The notes beneath the pieces were generated by a model. The model was not told the origin of the DNA and did not search any database. It saw only the letters and a program-made list of their open reading frames with translations. From positions 1 through 46,876 of the forward strand of contig VGID01000031.1 in the NCBI GenBank assembly GCA_016868035.1: 46,876 nt of DNA, in the 5' to 3' direction. The position numbers and the translations under genes are program-made. Numbering within the stretch: position 1 is the first letter of the stretch; each line of letters starts with the position of its first letter. Shown one piece after another: positions 25,758 to 34,165 of the stretch. The DNA comes from Betaproteobacteria bacterium (GTDB lineage: Bacteria > Pseudomonadota > Gammaproteobacteria > Burkholderiales > SG8-41).

Positions 25758-27032
25758 ATGAACGACCCGCAGTCCCTGATCCGCGAGCTGAGCTGCGCCG
25801 ACGACTACGATCCGAATTCGATGCCCGTAGCCAAGGCGCGCGAGTTGATCGGCCGCTTCCTGACACCTGTCACCGCCACAGAGCGCGTGCACGCGCGTTC
25901 CGCGCTCGGGCGCGTGCTTGCCGAGGATATCACCTCGCCGCTGAATGTCCCCGCGCACGACAATTCCGCGATGGACGGGTTCTCGGTGCGCTTCGCCGAC
26001 CTGAAGGGCGACGGCGAGGTCGCGCTGAGGATCGCCGGCACCGCCCTTGCCGGGGCTCCGTTCCAGGGTACGGTCAAGGCCGGAGAATGCGTGCGCATCA
26101 TGACCGGCGGCGTGATGCCCGCCGGCACCGATACCATCATCATGCAGGAGCACGTCAAGGTGAGCGGGGACCGCGTGACGATCGGCCCCGGACACAAGAA
26201 GGGGCAGAACCTGCGCCGCGCCGGGGAAGACCTCGCCACGGGGCAGGTTGCGCTCAAGCGCGGGCTGGCGCTGCGGCCCGCCGAGATCGGACTCATTGCC
26301 TCGCTGGGGATCGCCGAAATCCGAGTCTACCGCAGGTTGCGGGTCGCCTTTTTCTCCACGGGCGACGAGCTCGTCTCGATCGGCACGGTCCCCAAGGAGG
26401 GGCAGATCTACGACAGCAACCGCTACACCATACACGGAATGCTGACGCGCCTGGGCTGCGAGGTGATCGATATGGGCGTCGTGCGCGACGATCCGAACTT
26501 GCTCGAGACCGCGTTCGGCGAGGCCGCGGCGATCGCCGACGTGGTGATCACGAGCGGCGGCGTCTCGGTCGGAGAGGCGGATTACGTCAAGAACCTGCTC
26601 AACAAGCTCGGAGAAGTGGTGTTCTGGAAGATCGCGATGAAGCCGGGAAGGCCGCTCGCGTACGGCAAGATCGGGAACGCGCATTTCTTCGGGCTGCCGG
26701 GAAACCCGGTATCGGTGATGGTGACCTTCTACCAGTTCGTGCGCGACGCGCTGCTCCGGCTCTCTGGCCTCGATCCGGTCCCGCCGCTTCCGACGTTCAA
26801 GGTGCCGTGTGTCTCCAGCCTCAAAAAAGCACCCGGCCGCACCGAATTCCAGCGCGGCATCCTCACCCAGGACGCTGCGGGCAACTGGAGCGTGCGCGTC
26901 ACCGGCGAGCAGGGTTCCGGCATCCTGCGCTCGATGGCCGAAGCGAACTGCTTTATCATCCTTCCCGACGCCCAGGGCAGCGTCGCGGCCGGCGCGCTGG
27001 TCGAGGTGCAGGTGATGGAAGGCGTTGTTTGA
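25758..27032 (+). CDS. moeA: Molybdopterin molybdotransferase MoeA
   Basis: A 424-residue MoeA that inserts molybdate (or tungstate) into adenylated molybdopterin. Signature segments are VPAHDNSAMDGFSV near 65-78, MTGGVMPAGTDTIIMQEHV near 115-133, FFSTGDELV, SNRYTIHGMLTRLG, TSGGVSVGEADYVK and FGLPGNPVSVMV. All four MoeA domains appear present. It begins divergently from tupB and is followed by a class I fumarase after 60 bases. The position beside tungstate import suggests coupled metal supply. Confidence 0.96.
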   Translation: MNDPQSLIRELSCADDYDPNSMPVAKARELIGRFLTPVTATERVHARSALGRVLAEDITSPLNVPAHDNSAMDGFSVRFADLKGDGEVALRIAGTALAGAPFQGTVKAGECVRIMTGGVMPAGTDTIIMQEHVKVSGDRVTIGPGHKKGQNLRRAGEDLATGQVALKRGLALRPAEIGLIASLGIAEIRVYRRLRVAFFSTGDELVSIGTVPKEGQIYDSNRYTIHGMLTRLGCEVIDMGVVRDDPNLLETAFGEAAAIADVVITSGGVSVGEADYVKNLLNKLGEVVFWKIAMKPGRPLAYGKIGNAHFFGLPGNPVSVMVTFYQFVRDALLRLSGLDPVPPLPTFKVPCVSSLKKAPGRTEFQRGILTQDAAGNWSVRVTGEQGSGILRSMAEANCFIILPDAQGSVAAGALVEVQVMEGVV

Positions 27033-27049
27033 CAACGAAGCCCACGCAC

Positions 27050-27086
27050 TCTCAATCCTCAGTCCTCAGTCCTCAGTCCTCAATCC
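27050..27086. repeat. Single-arm CAGTCCT heptamer array
   Basis: Four to five units of CAGTCCT/CAATCCT lie directly before the fumarase ATG at 27093, where a ribosome site would be expected. The family is the inverse of the GAGGATT array at 11872-11911. Confidence 0.8.
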
Positions 27087-27092
27087 TGAAGC

Positions 27093-28610
27093 ATGATCGT
27101 CATCGAGCAGGAAGACTTCATTCAGAGCATCGCTGACGCCTTCCAGTTCATCTCTTACTACCATCCCGTTGATTTCATACGAGCGATGGGCAAGGCCTAC
27201 GAAGGCGAGCAGTCGCCGGCGGCGAAGAACGCGATCGCGCAGATCCTGATGAATTCGCGCATGGCGGCCGAAGGCCACCGGCCCGTGTGCCAGGACACGG
27301 GGATGGCGGTGGTGTTCCTCAAGATCGGCATGGACGTGCGCTGGGACGCGAAGATGGGCGTGTCGGAGATGGTCAGCGAAGGGGTCCGGCGCGCCTACAC
27401 CGACAAGGACAACCCGCTGCGTGCATCGATCATGGCCGATCCCGCCGGGCGCCGCAGCAGCACGCGCGACAACACGCCGGCCGTGATCCACACCGAGGTC
27501 GTCCCGGGCAATGCGCTCGAGGTAAGGCTCGCGGCCAAGGGCTTCGGCTCCGAGAACAAGTCGTACTTCGCCGTGCTCAATCCGGGCGACAGCGTGGCGG
27601 ACTGGGTCGTCGGGCAGATTCCGGCGCTGGGCGGCGACTGGTGCCCGCCCGGAATGCTCGGCATCGGCATCGGCGGCACCGCCGAGAAAGCCATGCTTCT
27701 CGCCAAGGAGTCGCTGCTCGAGCCGATCGACATGCACGAGCTGAAGGCGCGCGGACCGAAGACCCGCGCCGAGGAGCTGCGGATCGAAATCTTCGACCGG
27801 GTCAATGCTCTCGGCATCGGCGCGCAAGGCCTCGGCGGGCTCACCACCGTGCTCGATGTCAAGGTGCTCGATTATCCGACGCATGCAGCCTCCCTGCCCG
27901 TCGCCGTGATTCCCAATTGCGCAGCCACCCGTCATGTCGAGTTCCATCTCGACGGCAGCGGCCCCGCGCGGTTCGAGGCGCCCAGCCTCGAGCACTGGCC
28001 GAAGCTCGAGGTCGATCTCGCGGATGGCGCGAGGCGCGTGAATCTGGACACGCTCACGAAGGCAGAGATGGCCGCGTGGAAGGCGGGAGAGCGCCTCCTG
28101 CTCACGGGCAAGATCCTCACCGGCCGAGACGCCGCCCACAAGCGGCTCGCCGACCTGATGGCGAAAGGCGAGGCGCTTCCGGTGGACTTCAGGAACCGCT
28201 TCATTTATTACGTGGGCCCGGTTGACGCGGTGCGCGACGAGGCGGTGGGCCCTGCCGGCCCCACGACTTCGCGCCGGATGGACCGGTTCATGGAAGACCT
28301 GCTCGCCCGGACCGGGCTATTGGGCTCGATCGGCAAATCGGAGCGCGGTCCGGAGGCGATCGAGGCGATCAAGCGCCACCAGGGCGTCCACCTCATCGCG
28401 ATCGGGGGCGCCGCCTACCTGGTATCCAAGGCGATCCGCGCATCCCGCGTGCTGGCATTCCACGATCTCGGAATGGAGGCGATCCACGAGTTCGAGGTGA
28501 AGGACATGCCGGTCACGGTCGCGGTGGACGCCGGCGGCAATGCGGTGCACGAGACCGGGCCGCGCGAATGGCGCGCGCGGATCGGAAAGATCCCGGTCAC
28601 GATTGCCTAG
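27093..28610 (+). CDS. Class I fumarate hydratase (iron-sulfur type)
   Basis: A 505-residue oxygen-sensitive [4Fe-4S] fumarase of the FumA/FumB type, interconverting fumarate and malate. The N-terminal domain (about 1-300) carries PVCQDTGM, DWCPPGMLGIGIGGTAEKA and IPNCAATRHVEF, whose three cysteines are the expected cluster ligands. The C-terminal domain (about 330-500) carries FIYYVGPVDAVRDEAVGPAG and TTSRRMDRFMEDLL with the catalytic arginine loop. It stands alone between moeA and a bidirectional terminator. Its start abuts a heptamer array, and no ribosome site is visible. A related tartrate dehydratase is less likely at this length. Confidence 0.93.
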   Translation: MIVIEQEDFIQSIADAFQFISYYHPVDFIRAMGKAYEGEQSPAAKNAIAQILMNSRMAAEGHRPVCQDTGMAVVFLKIGMDVRWDAKMGVSEMVSEGVRRAYTDKDNPLRASIMADPAGRRSSTRDNTPAVIHTEVVPGNALEVRLAAKGFGSENKSYFAVLNPGDSVADWVVGQIPALGGDWCPPGMLGIGIGGTAEKAMLLAKESLLEPIDMHELKARGPKTRAEELRIEIFDRVNALGIGAQGLGGLTTVLDVKVLDYPTHAASLPVAVIPNCAATRHVEFHLDGSGPARFEAPSLEHWPKLEVDLADGARRVNLDTLTKAEMAAWKAGERLLLTGKILTGRDAAHKRLADLMAKGEALPVDFRNRFIYYVGPVDAVRDEAVGPAGPTTSRRMDRFMEDLLARTGLLGSIGKSERGPEAIEAIKRHQGVHLIAIGGAAYLVSKAIRASRVLAFHDLGMEAIHEFEVKDMPVTVAVDAGGNAVHETGPREWRARIGKIPVTIA

Positions 28611-28658
28611 GCGGGAGCGGTCTCGCGCGGCACCGGGTGCCGATCTGCCAGGCACAAT

Positions 28659-28688
28659 AAAAAAGCCCGGGATACCCGGGCTTTTTTT
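28659..28688. terminator. Bidirectional intrinsic terminator
   Basis: A 7-bp perfect stem GCCCGGG / CCCGGGC with an ATA loop is flanked by an A run on the left and a T run on the right. It lies between the ends of the convergent fumarase (+) and formate dehydrogenase operon (-) and can serve both. Confidence 0.93.
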
Positions 28689-28703
28689 CCGCCCTGCGCC
28701 CGT

Positions 28704-29069
28704 TTATTTCTTCTTGGCCTCGGGTGCCGGAGCGGCTGCCGCCGCTTTCTTCTCCGCCGCCAGTGGCGCCGCAGCTGCTTTCGCCGCGGGTGCCGGTGCC
28801 GCCGCCGCAGACGCGGCGGGTTTCGCTGCCGCAGCGGGCGCTGCGGCCGGCTTCATGCCTTTCTCCTTCTTGTAGCGATCGACCACCCGGTCCATCGCTT
28901 TTTCCTCCGCTTCGCGGGCTTTCTTGCCCGCTTCCGCCGCCTTCTTCGCCGCCTCGGCCGCCTTGGCCTTCGCCTCCTCGCTCGGCGCCGGCAGCTTCGC
29001 GTAGGCTACGCCCACCGCGCACGCCACCAGCATTGCCGGAACGAGCTTCCACACTTTCGGCGCTTTCAT
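28704..29069 (-). CDS. Alanine/lysine-rich exported protein of the FDH operon
   Basis: A 121-residue protein with an N-terminal hydrophobic segment (about residues 7-25, ending AVGVAYAK) that reads as a signal peptide or anchor. A charged helical stretch of Ala, Lys and Glu (about 27-70, coiled-coil-like) follows, then a low-complexity Ala/Pro/Lys tail ending in EAKKK. No family is recognised. Its ATG overlaps the cytochrome b stop as ATGA, so it is translationally coupled to the FDH gamma subunit. It ends before the shared terminator. A role as a periplasmic accessory or scaffold is inference. Confidence 0.7.
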   Translation of the reverse strand: MKAPKVWKLVPAMLVACAVGVAYAKLPAPSEEAKAKAAEAAKKAAEAGKKAREAEEKAMDRVVDRYKKEKGMKPAAAPAAAAKPAASAAAAPAPAAKAAAAPLAAEKKAAAAAPAPEAKKK

Positions 29070-30127
29070 GTCTTCCACCCCTCCCTCATCGGGGACGCCG
29101 GAGCCGCCGACGGGGTCGCCCCCGCGGGCTGGGCGCGTCCGCCTGTTACCTGCTTGTACCAGTACTCGTGGTGCTCCCTGGCCCAGGTCTCGTCCACCGT
29201 CCCGTTGCGCATGGACTCGTAGGCGCCCTCGACGCCGACCGTGCCCATGTAGAGGTGCCCCAGGAAGGCGGCCATGAAGAGAATCGCCGCCACGGCGTGG
29301 ATCACGTTGGCCTGCTGCATCGCCACCCGGCCTTGCGCGAAATTCGGGAAATCCAGGATGAACCCGGTGATACTCACGATGATGCCGAGCAGCGTGACCC
29401 CGAACCAGAACCACATCTTCTCCCCGGCGTTGAACTTGCCGGAGGGCACGTGCTCGCGCTTTCCGAACATCCCCCCGAGCCTCTTCACCCAGATCCAGTC
29501 GTGCGCGCGCCAGATGTTGTTCTTCACGAAGGTGACGAACATCAGCACCGTGCACACGGCGAACACCGGTCCCACGAAGTTGTGCAGGTTCTTGCTGATG
29601 ACCGCAAGCCACGAGAACAGCGTGTAGCCGAAGACCGGCAGCAGGACGTAGCGGCCGAAGAGGATCACGATGCCGCTCACGGCGAGAATGACGAAGCTGA
29701 TCGCCGTCGCCCAGTGGATGATGCGCTCCCACGGCGTGAACCGCTCGATTACCCGGCCGGTGGGCTGTGCGTGGAGCTTGATCGGACCCTTCAGCCCGTA
29801 ATAGAGCGCGATCAGCACGGCAACGATCGTGATGAGCCAGCCGCCGTATACGGTGACCGGGCCGTTGCGGATCTGGCGCCAGATCTCGCCCTCGGTCTGC
29901 ACCAGTACGTTGGTCTCGATCCCGCGGGCCTGGGTCGTCTGGTACGGGTTTTCCCCGCCACGCACGTCGCGCCAGACCGGCGCGTTGTTGAGCGGTTGGG
30001 TCTGCTGCCGCTGAACCTGTTCCTTCTGGCTGCCCGCGTCCTGCGCCCAGGTGAACTGCGCGAAGAGCGCGAGGACAGCCACGAGAAACAGACGCACCAC
30101 CGCTCGCATGTCGCGATGCTCGAGCAT
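29066..30127 (-). CDS. fdhC: Formate dehydrogenase gamma subunit, cytochrome b556
   Basis: A 353-residue membrane anchor of a respiratory formate dehydrogenase. An N-terminal signal-like helix (about 8-28) and a periplasmic stretch precede a TM segment near 94-112. The cytochrome b core follows from RFTPWERIIHWATAISFVIL onward, with four helices and conserved histidines in IIHW, NLHNF and GHLY for heme b. It accepts electrons from FdhB and reduces quinone. An AGGAGG ribosome site lies before ATG 30127. It follows the small lipoprotein gene by 23 bases and is coupled to the next gene by ATGA. Confidence 0.9.
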   Translation of the reverse strand: MLEHRDMRAVVRLFLVAVLALFAQFTWAQDAGSQKEQVQRQQTQPLNNAPVWRDVRGGENPYQTTQARGIETNVLVQTEGEIWRQIRNGPVTVYGGWLITIVAVLIALYYGLKGPIKLHAQPTGRVIERFTPWERIIHWATAISFVILAVSGIVILFGRYVLLPVFGYTLFSWLAVISKNLHNFVGPVFAVCTVLMFVTFVKNNIWRAHDWIWVKRLGGMFGKREHVPSGKFNAGEKMWFWFGVTLLGIIVSITGFILDFPNFAQGRVAMQQANVIHAVAAILFMAAFLGHLYMGTVGVEGAYESMRNGTVDETWAREHHEYWYKQVTGGRAQPAGATPSAAPASPMREGWKT

Positions 30128-30150
30128 GCGTTCCTCCTGTTATTGGTTAA

Positions 30151-30375
30151 TCAGCCACCGATGCGCACGTACTCGTTCTGGCCAAGGGCGCGCGCGTTCA
30201 CCGCCTTCTCCCACTCCGCCTTGTTGCCCTTGAACCGGTCGTTGTCCCAGGGCTGCTTGTCGGGCTTGCCCTGATACTGGCCCTGTTTGTAGACGGTGAC
30301 AGTGGGCTTCTCGCCGCAGCCTGCCGCAAGTAGCGGCAGGACCGCGGCGGCTGCGATCAGCGCCAATTTTTTCAT
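30151..30375 (-). CDS. Small lipoprotein within the FDH operon
   Basis: A 74-residue predicted lipoprotein. The signal peptide MKKLALIAAAAVLPLL is followed by the lipobox LAAGC with the acylated cysteine at about 23. The mature part of about 50 residues is hydrophilic and contains QYQGKPDKQPWDNDRFKGNK. I recognise no family. Its ATG overlaps the fdhB stop as ATGA, and fdhC follows after 23 bases. Placement between the beta and gamma genes suggests association with the periplasmic face of the complex, which is inference. Confidence 0.8.
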   Translation of the reverse strand: MKKLALIAAAAVLPLLAAGCGEKPTVTVYKQGQYQGKPDKQPWDNDRFKGNKAEWEKAVNARALGQNEYVRIGG

Positions 30376-30992
30376 GACTTGGCCCCCGGCTTGGCCGCCG
30401 GCTTGTCGGGCCTGCCGTACGCGGTGCCCCAGCCCCAGATCTCGGAGCCCTTGCCGCGCGTGAGCACCCGTTGGCGGTAGATGTCGGCAACCACGTCGGC
30501 GTCGCCGCCGAGCAGCGCCTTGGTCGAGCACTGCTCCGCGCACGCCGGGAGCTTGCCCTCCGCCAGGCGGTTGCGGCCGTACTTCTTGAACTCGGCCTGG
30601 GAGAAGTCGGGCTCGGGCCCGCCGGCGCAGAACGTGCACTTGTCCATCTTGCCGCGCAGGCCGAACGCGCCGTCCTGCGGGAACTGCGGCGCCCCGAACG
30701 GGCAGGCGTAGAAGCAGTAGCCGCAGCCGATGCACAGGTCCTTGTCGTGCAGCACCACGCCCTCAGAGGTCTTGTAGAAGCAGTCCACCGGACAGACCGC
30801 CATGCACGGCGCATCCGAGCAGTGCATGCACGCGACCGAGAGGGATTTCTCGCCGGGAAGGCCGTCGTTCATGGTGACCACCCGCCGGCGGTTCACCCCC
30901 CACGGCACCTCGTTCTCGTTCTTGCACGCCGTCACGCAACCGTTGCACTCGATGCAGCGCTCGGCATCACACAGAAATTTCATTCTCGCCAT
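30372..30992 (-). CDS. fdhB: Formate dehydrogenase beta subunit, four-cluster ferredoxin
   Basis: A 206-residue iron-sulfur subunit that carries electrons from FdhA to the cytochrome. Cysteine groups appear in order: CDAERCIECNGCVTAC near 8-23, CMHCSDAPCMAVCPVDC near 55-71, CIGCGYCFYACPFGAP near 87-102, and CTFC with CAEQC. This is enough for four [4Fe-4S] clusters, as in FdnH/FdoH. It has no C-terminal transmembrane helix like that of FdnH, so attachment must rely on FdhA and FdhC. GAGGAG precedes ATG 30992. Confidence 0.94.
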   Translation of the reverse strand: MARMKFLCDAERCIECNGCVTACKNENEVPWGVNRRRVVTMNDGLPGEKSLSVACMHCSDAPCMAVCPVDCFYKTSEGVVLHDKDLCIGCGYCFYACPFGAPQFPQDGAFGLRGKMDKCTFCAGGPEPDFSQAEFKKYGRNRLAEGKLPACAEQCSTKALLGGDADVVADIYRQRVLTRGKGSEIWGWGTAYGRPDKPAAKPGAKS

Positions 30993-31019
30993 GGTTAGCT
31001 CCTCACGATCCCGTTAGCG

Positions 31020-33938
31020 TTATGCCTTCATGACCTGGCACAGCGTGGTCTTGGTTTCCTGCATCATGGTCACGATGTCGTAACCATAGGTCGTCGCCGT
31101 GTTGACCGCCTCGCCGCGCACCCAGGGAGCCGCGCCCTCCGGATACCTGTCGAGCAGGTCCTTGCCCTCCCACCAGCCTGCGAAGTGGAACGGGCAGAAC
31201 ACCGTTCCCGGCGCGACGCGCTCGGTGACCTGGGCCTTGATCTTGAGGCGGGCCTTGGTCGGGCTCTCGAGCCACACGTACTGGTCGTGCTTCACCCCGC
31301 GGTCGTTGGCGTCCTTCGGGTTGATCTCGACGAACATCTCCTGCTGCAGCTCGGCGAGCCACTTGTTGCTGCGGGTGTAGTCGCCTCCGCCCTGGTACTC
31401 GACCAGCCGGCCGCTCGTGAGGATGAGCGGGTACTGCTTGCCCGCGTCCTTGTTCGCCTGCTGCACGGTCTTGAAGAGAACCGGCAGGCGCCAGCGCACC
31501 TTCACGTCGTCGTAGGTCGGCCACTTCTCGATGAGATCCGCCCGCGGGCTGAACAGCGGCTCGCGGTGCACCGGGATCGGATCGGGCAGGTTCCAGCAGT
31601 TTGCCCGCGCCTTGGCGTTGCCGAACGGATGGCAGCCGTGGTTCTTCATGAATACGCGGATCATGCCGCCCGAGGGGTCGGTCTTCCAGTTCTTGCCTTC
31701 GGCCGCCTTCTTCTCCTGCTCGGTCAGCTCGTCCCACCAGCCCAGCTTTTTCAGCAGCACGTGATCGAGCTCGGGGTAGCCCGTCGTGAGGGCCGCCCCC
31801 TTCGAATGCGAGCCGTCCTCGGCGAGCAGGTTCACCCCGTCGCGCTCGACCCCGAAGTTCGCCCGGAAGTTGCCCCCGCCATCCATGATGTGCTTCGACG
31901 TGTCATAGAGGTTGGGCGTGCCCGGGTGCTTGAGCTCCGGCGTGCCGTAGGCCGGCCACGGCAGCCCGAAGTAGTCGCCGTCGAGCACGTAGCCGGTCTT
32001 GGCGTCCTTCCCGCCCTTGGCCCGCAGCGTCTTCACGTCGAACACGTGCATGTTGCGCATGTGCGCCTGCAGCCGCTCCGGAGACTGGCCGGTGTAGCCG
32101 ATCGTCCAGGTGCCGCGATTGATCTCGCGCAGCGTGTCTTCCGGATCGGGCATCATGCCGCCCTTGCTCTTCAAGAGCTTGATGTTCTTGACGAACTCCT
32201 TCGCGTAGCCGAACTTCTCGGCGAGCTGATACATGATCATCGCGTCGGGGCGCGCCTCGAACAACGGCTCGACCACCTGCTCGCGCCACTGGATCGAGCG
32301 GTTGGAAGCCGTGGCCGACCCGGCCTGCTCATACTGCGTTGCCGCCGGCAGCAGGTAGACGCCGTCCTTGCGCGCCGTCGCCGTCATTGCCGCGACGGTG
32401 GTCGGTACCGGGTCCACGACCACGAACAGGTCGGCCTTCTTCATCGCCTCGAGCATCTCCTTGCCGCGCGACTGGCTGTTGGGCGAATGGCCCCAGTAGA
32501 TGACCGCGCGCAGGTTCGGATCCTGGTCGATGTTCTCGTTCTTCTCGAGGATGCCGTCGATCCAGCGCGAGACCGTGATGCCGGGCTTCTCCATCATCGC
32601 CTGCGAGGCGAAGCGCCCCTTGATCCAGTCGTAGTCCACGCCCCAGACGGTGGCCCAGTGCCGCCACGAGCCCGCAGCGATGCCGTAGTAACCCGGCAGC
32701 GAGTCGGGGTTGGGCCCGACGTCGGTCGCGCCCTGCACGTTGTCGTGGCCGCGGTAGATGTTGGTGCCGCCGCCGGAAATGCCGACGTTGCCCAGCGCAA
32801 GCTGGAAGATCGCGGACGCGCGCACGATTGCCGTGCCGTTGGTGTGCTGCGTCTGGCCCATCGCCCAGATGATCGTGCTGGGGCGGTTCTTCGCCATCAT
32901 TTCGGCGCAGTCCCGCACCTCGGCTTCCTTCATGCCGGTGATCTGCTCCACCGCCTCCGGCGTGTACTTCATAGCCTCTTCGCGCGCCTTGTCCATGCCG
33001 TAGACGCGGGCGCGGATGTACTCCTTGTCCTCCCAGCCGTTCTTGAAGATGTGATGCAGCATCCCGAAGATGAAGGCCACGTCCGTGCCGGAGCGAATGC
33101 GGTAGTACTTGTCCGCCCTCGCCGCGGTGCGCGTGAAACGCGGATCGACCACATACACCTTCGCGCCGTTCTCCTTCGCGTGCAGCGTGTGCAGCATCGA
33201 AACCGGGTGCGCCTCCGCGGCATTGCTGCCAAAGAACAGAACGCCCTTCGAGAACTGCTCGTCGTTGTACGAGTTGGTCATCGCGCCGTAGCCCCAGCTG
33301 TTCGCGATGCCCGCGACCGTCGTCGAGTGGCAGATGCGCGCCTGGTGGTCCATGTTGTTCGTGCCGAACATGGACACGAACTTGCGGAAGAGATACGCGC
33401 CCTCGTTGCTGTGCTTGGAGGAGCCGATCCACATCGTGGCATCGGGGCCGCTCTCCTTGCGGATCGCGAGCAGCCGCTCGCTCACCTCGTTGAGCGCCTG
33501 GTCCCAGCTGATCTTCTGCCACTTGCCGCCCGAGAGCTTCATCGGGTACTTCAGGCGGTGCGAGCCTTCGGCCGTCGCGTGATCGCGGGCGCCCGCGCCC
33601 TTGGTGCAGAAGGAACCGAGGTTGATCGGCGAGTCGAATACCGGCTCCTGCCGGATCCACGCGCCGTTTTGCACCACGGCGTCGATCGCGCATCCGACCG
33701 AGCAGTGCGTGCACACCGTGCGCTTGACTTCGAGCTTGCCTGCCGCCGGAGCCGCGGCCTCGGCCCTTTCCATCATCGAGAAGGGCAGCTGCGACAGCGC
33801 GGCACCCGCGCCGACGGCGACGCCGGAACGCTTCAGGAATGTGCGGCGGTCTATGGTCTTGCCGAGGAAGGCCGCGGCGTTGCGGCTGAGCCGGCTCGTC
33901 CCGTTTACAGGAGTATTCGCTTTTCTGGTCAGTAGCAT
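31020..33938 (-). CDS. fdhA: Formate dehydrogenase catalytic subunit (Mo/W bis-MGD)
   Basis: A 972-residue molybdopterin oxidoreductase. The leader has the Tat motif DRRTFLKRSG with the arginine pair at 31-32 and a hydrophobic stretch before the signal-peptide end. A [4Fe-4S] cluster is bound by C76, C79, C83 and C111. The metal ligand is C203 in QARICHSTTVAG, encoded by TGC, so this is a cysteine enzyme and needs no selenocysteine. The adjoining histidine is the expected catalytic H204. The C terminus holds the MGD-binding barrel. Formate is oxidised to CO2 in the periplasm. GGAGG precedes ATG 33938. The flanking tungstate transporter makes W a real possibility. Confidence 0.95.
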   Translation of the reverse strand: MLLTRKANTPVNGTSRLSRNAAAFLGKTIDRRTFLKRSGVAVGAGAALSQLPFSMMERAEAAAPAAGKLEVKRTVCTHCSVGCAIDAVVQNGAWIRQEPVFDSPINLGSFCTKGAGARDHATAEGSHRLKYPMKLSGGKWQKISWDQALNEVSERLLAIRKESGPDATMWIGSSKHSNEGAYLFRKFVSMFGTNNMDHQARICHSTTVAGIANSWGYGAMTNSYNDEQFSKGVLFFGSNAAEAHPVSMLHTLHAKENGAKVYVVDPRFTRTAARADKYYRIRSGTDVAFIFGMLHHIFKNGWEDKEYIRARVYGMDKAREEAMKYTPEAVEQITGMKEAEVRDCAEMMAKNRPSTIIWAMGQTQHTNGTAIVRASAIFQLALGNVGISGGGTNIYRGHDNVQGATDVGPNPDSLPGYYGIAAGSWRHWATVWGVDYDWIKGRFASQAMMEKPGITVSRWIDGILEKNENIDQDPNLRAVIYWGHSPNSQSRGKEMLEAMKKADLFVVVDPVPTTVAAMTATARKDGVYLLPAATQYEQAGSATASNRSIQWREQVVEPLFEARPDAMIMYQLAEKFGYAKEFVKNIKLLKSKGGMMPDPEDTLREINRGTWTIGYTGQSPERLQAHMRNMHVFDVKTLRAKGGKDAKTGYVLDGDYFGLPWPAYGTPELKHPGTPNLYDTSKHIMDGGGNFRANFGVERDGVNLLAEDGSHSKGAALTTGYPELDHVLLKKLGWWDELTEQEKKAAEGKNWKTDPSGGMIRVFMKNHGCHPFGNAKARANCWNLPDPIPVHREPLFSPRADLIEKWPTYDDVKVRWRLPVLFKTVQQANKDAGKQYPLILTSGRLVEYQGGGDYTRSNKWLAELQQEMFVEINPKDANDRGVKHDQYVWLESPTKARLKIKAQVTERVAPGTVFCPFHFAGWWEGKDLLDRYPEGAAPWVRGEAVNTATTYGYDIVTMMQETKTTLCQVMKA

Positions 33939-33956
33939 GATGGACCTCCTCCGGAC

Positions 33957-34145
33957 TCAGACTTTGGTGGTCTCGTAGTACTTCTTGACGTGCTCGGTGA
34001 GCTGATAGCCCTTGCCCTGCTTGCCCGAGGCCTCCGGCTTCTTGCGCTCCCCGCCCTGCTTGGTCACGACCGCGGCGGCAGCCGCCGCCCCGCCCAGCCC
34101 CACTGCGGCGAGGAATCTCCTGCGGTGAACGTTTGCTTTCGTCAT
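33957..34145 (-). CDS. Formate dehydrogenase-region twin-arginine protein
   Basis: A 62-residue protein with an N-terminal twin-arginine segment, HRRRFLAAVGLGGAAAAAAV, then a basic linker and YQLTEHVKKYYETTKV. This matches the small Tat-motif proteins found next to fdhA in many proteobacteria, whose function is unknown; they may escort or bind FdhA. A perfect AAGGAGGG precedes the ATG at 34145. It lies between the chaperone gene and fdhA, 18 bases before the latter. Confidence 0.85.
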   Translation of the reverse strand: MTKANVHRRRFLAAVGLGGAAAAAAVVTKQGGERKKPEASGKQGKGYQLTEHVKKYYETTKV

Positions 34146-34165
34146 TGCCGTTCCCTCCTTGTCAA

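Noticed and set aside
33327..33335. Selenocysteine (TGA) at the FdhA active site
   Set aside because: The active-site codon in ARICHS is TGC (Cys203), with no internal TGA, so no recoding is needed.
31185..33935. Long open reading frame of about 916 codons opposite fdhA
   Set aside because: High-GC codon bias in fdhA opens the antisense frame. The translated product is Arg/His/Val-rich with no motif, and fdhA itself carries all the catalytic signatures.
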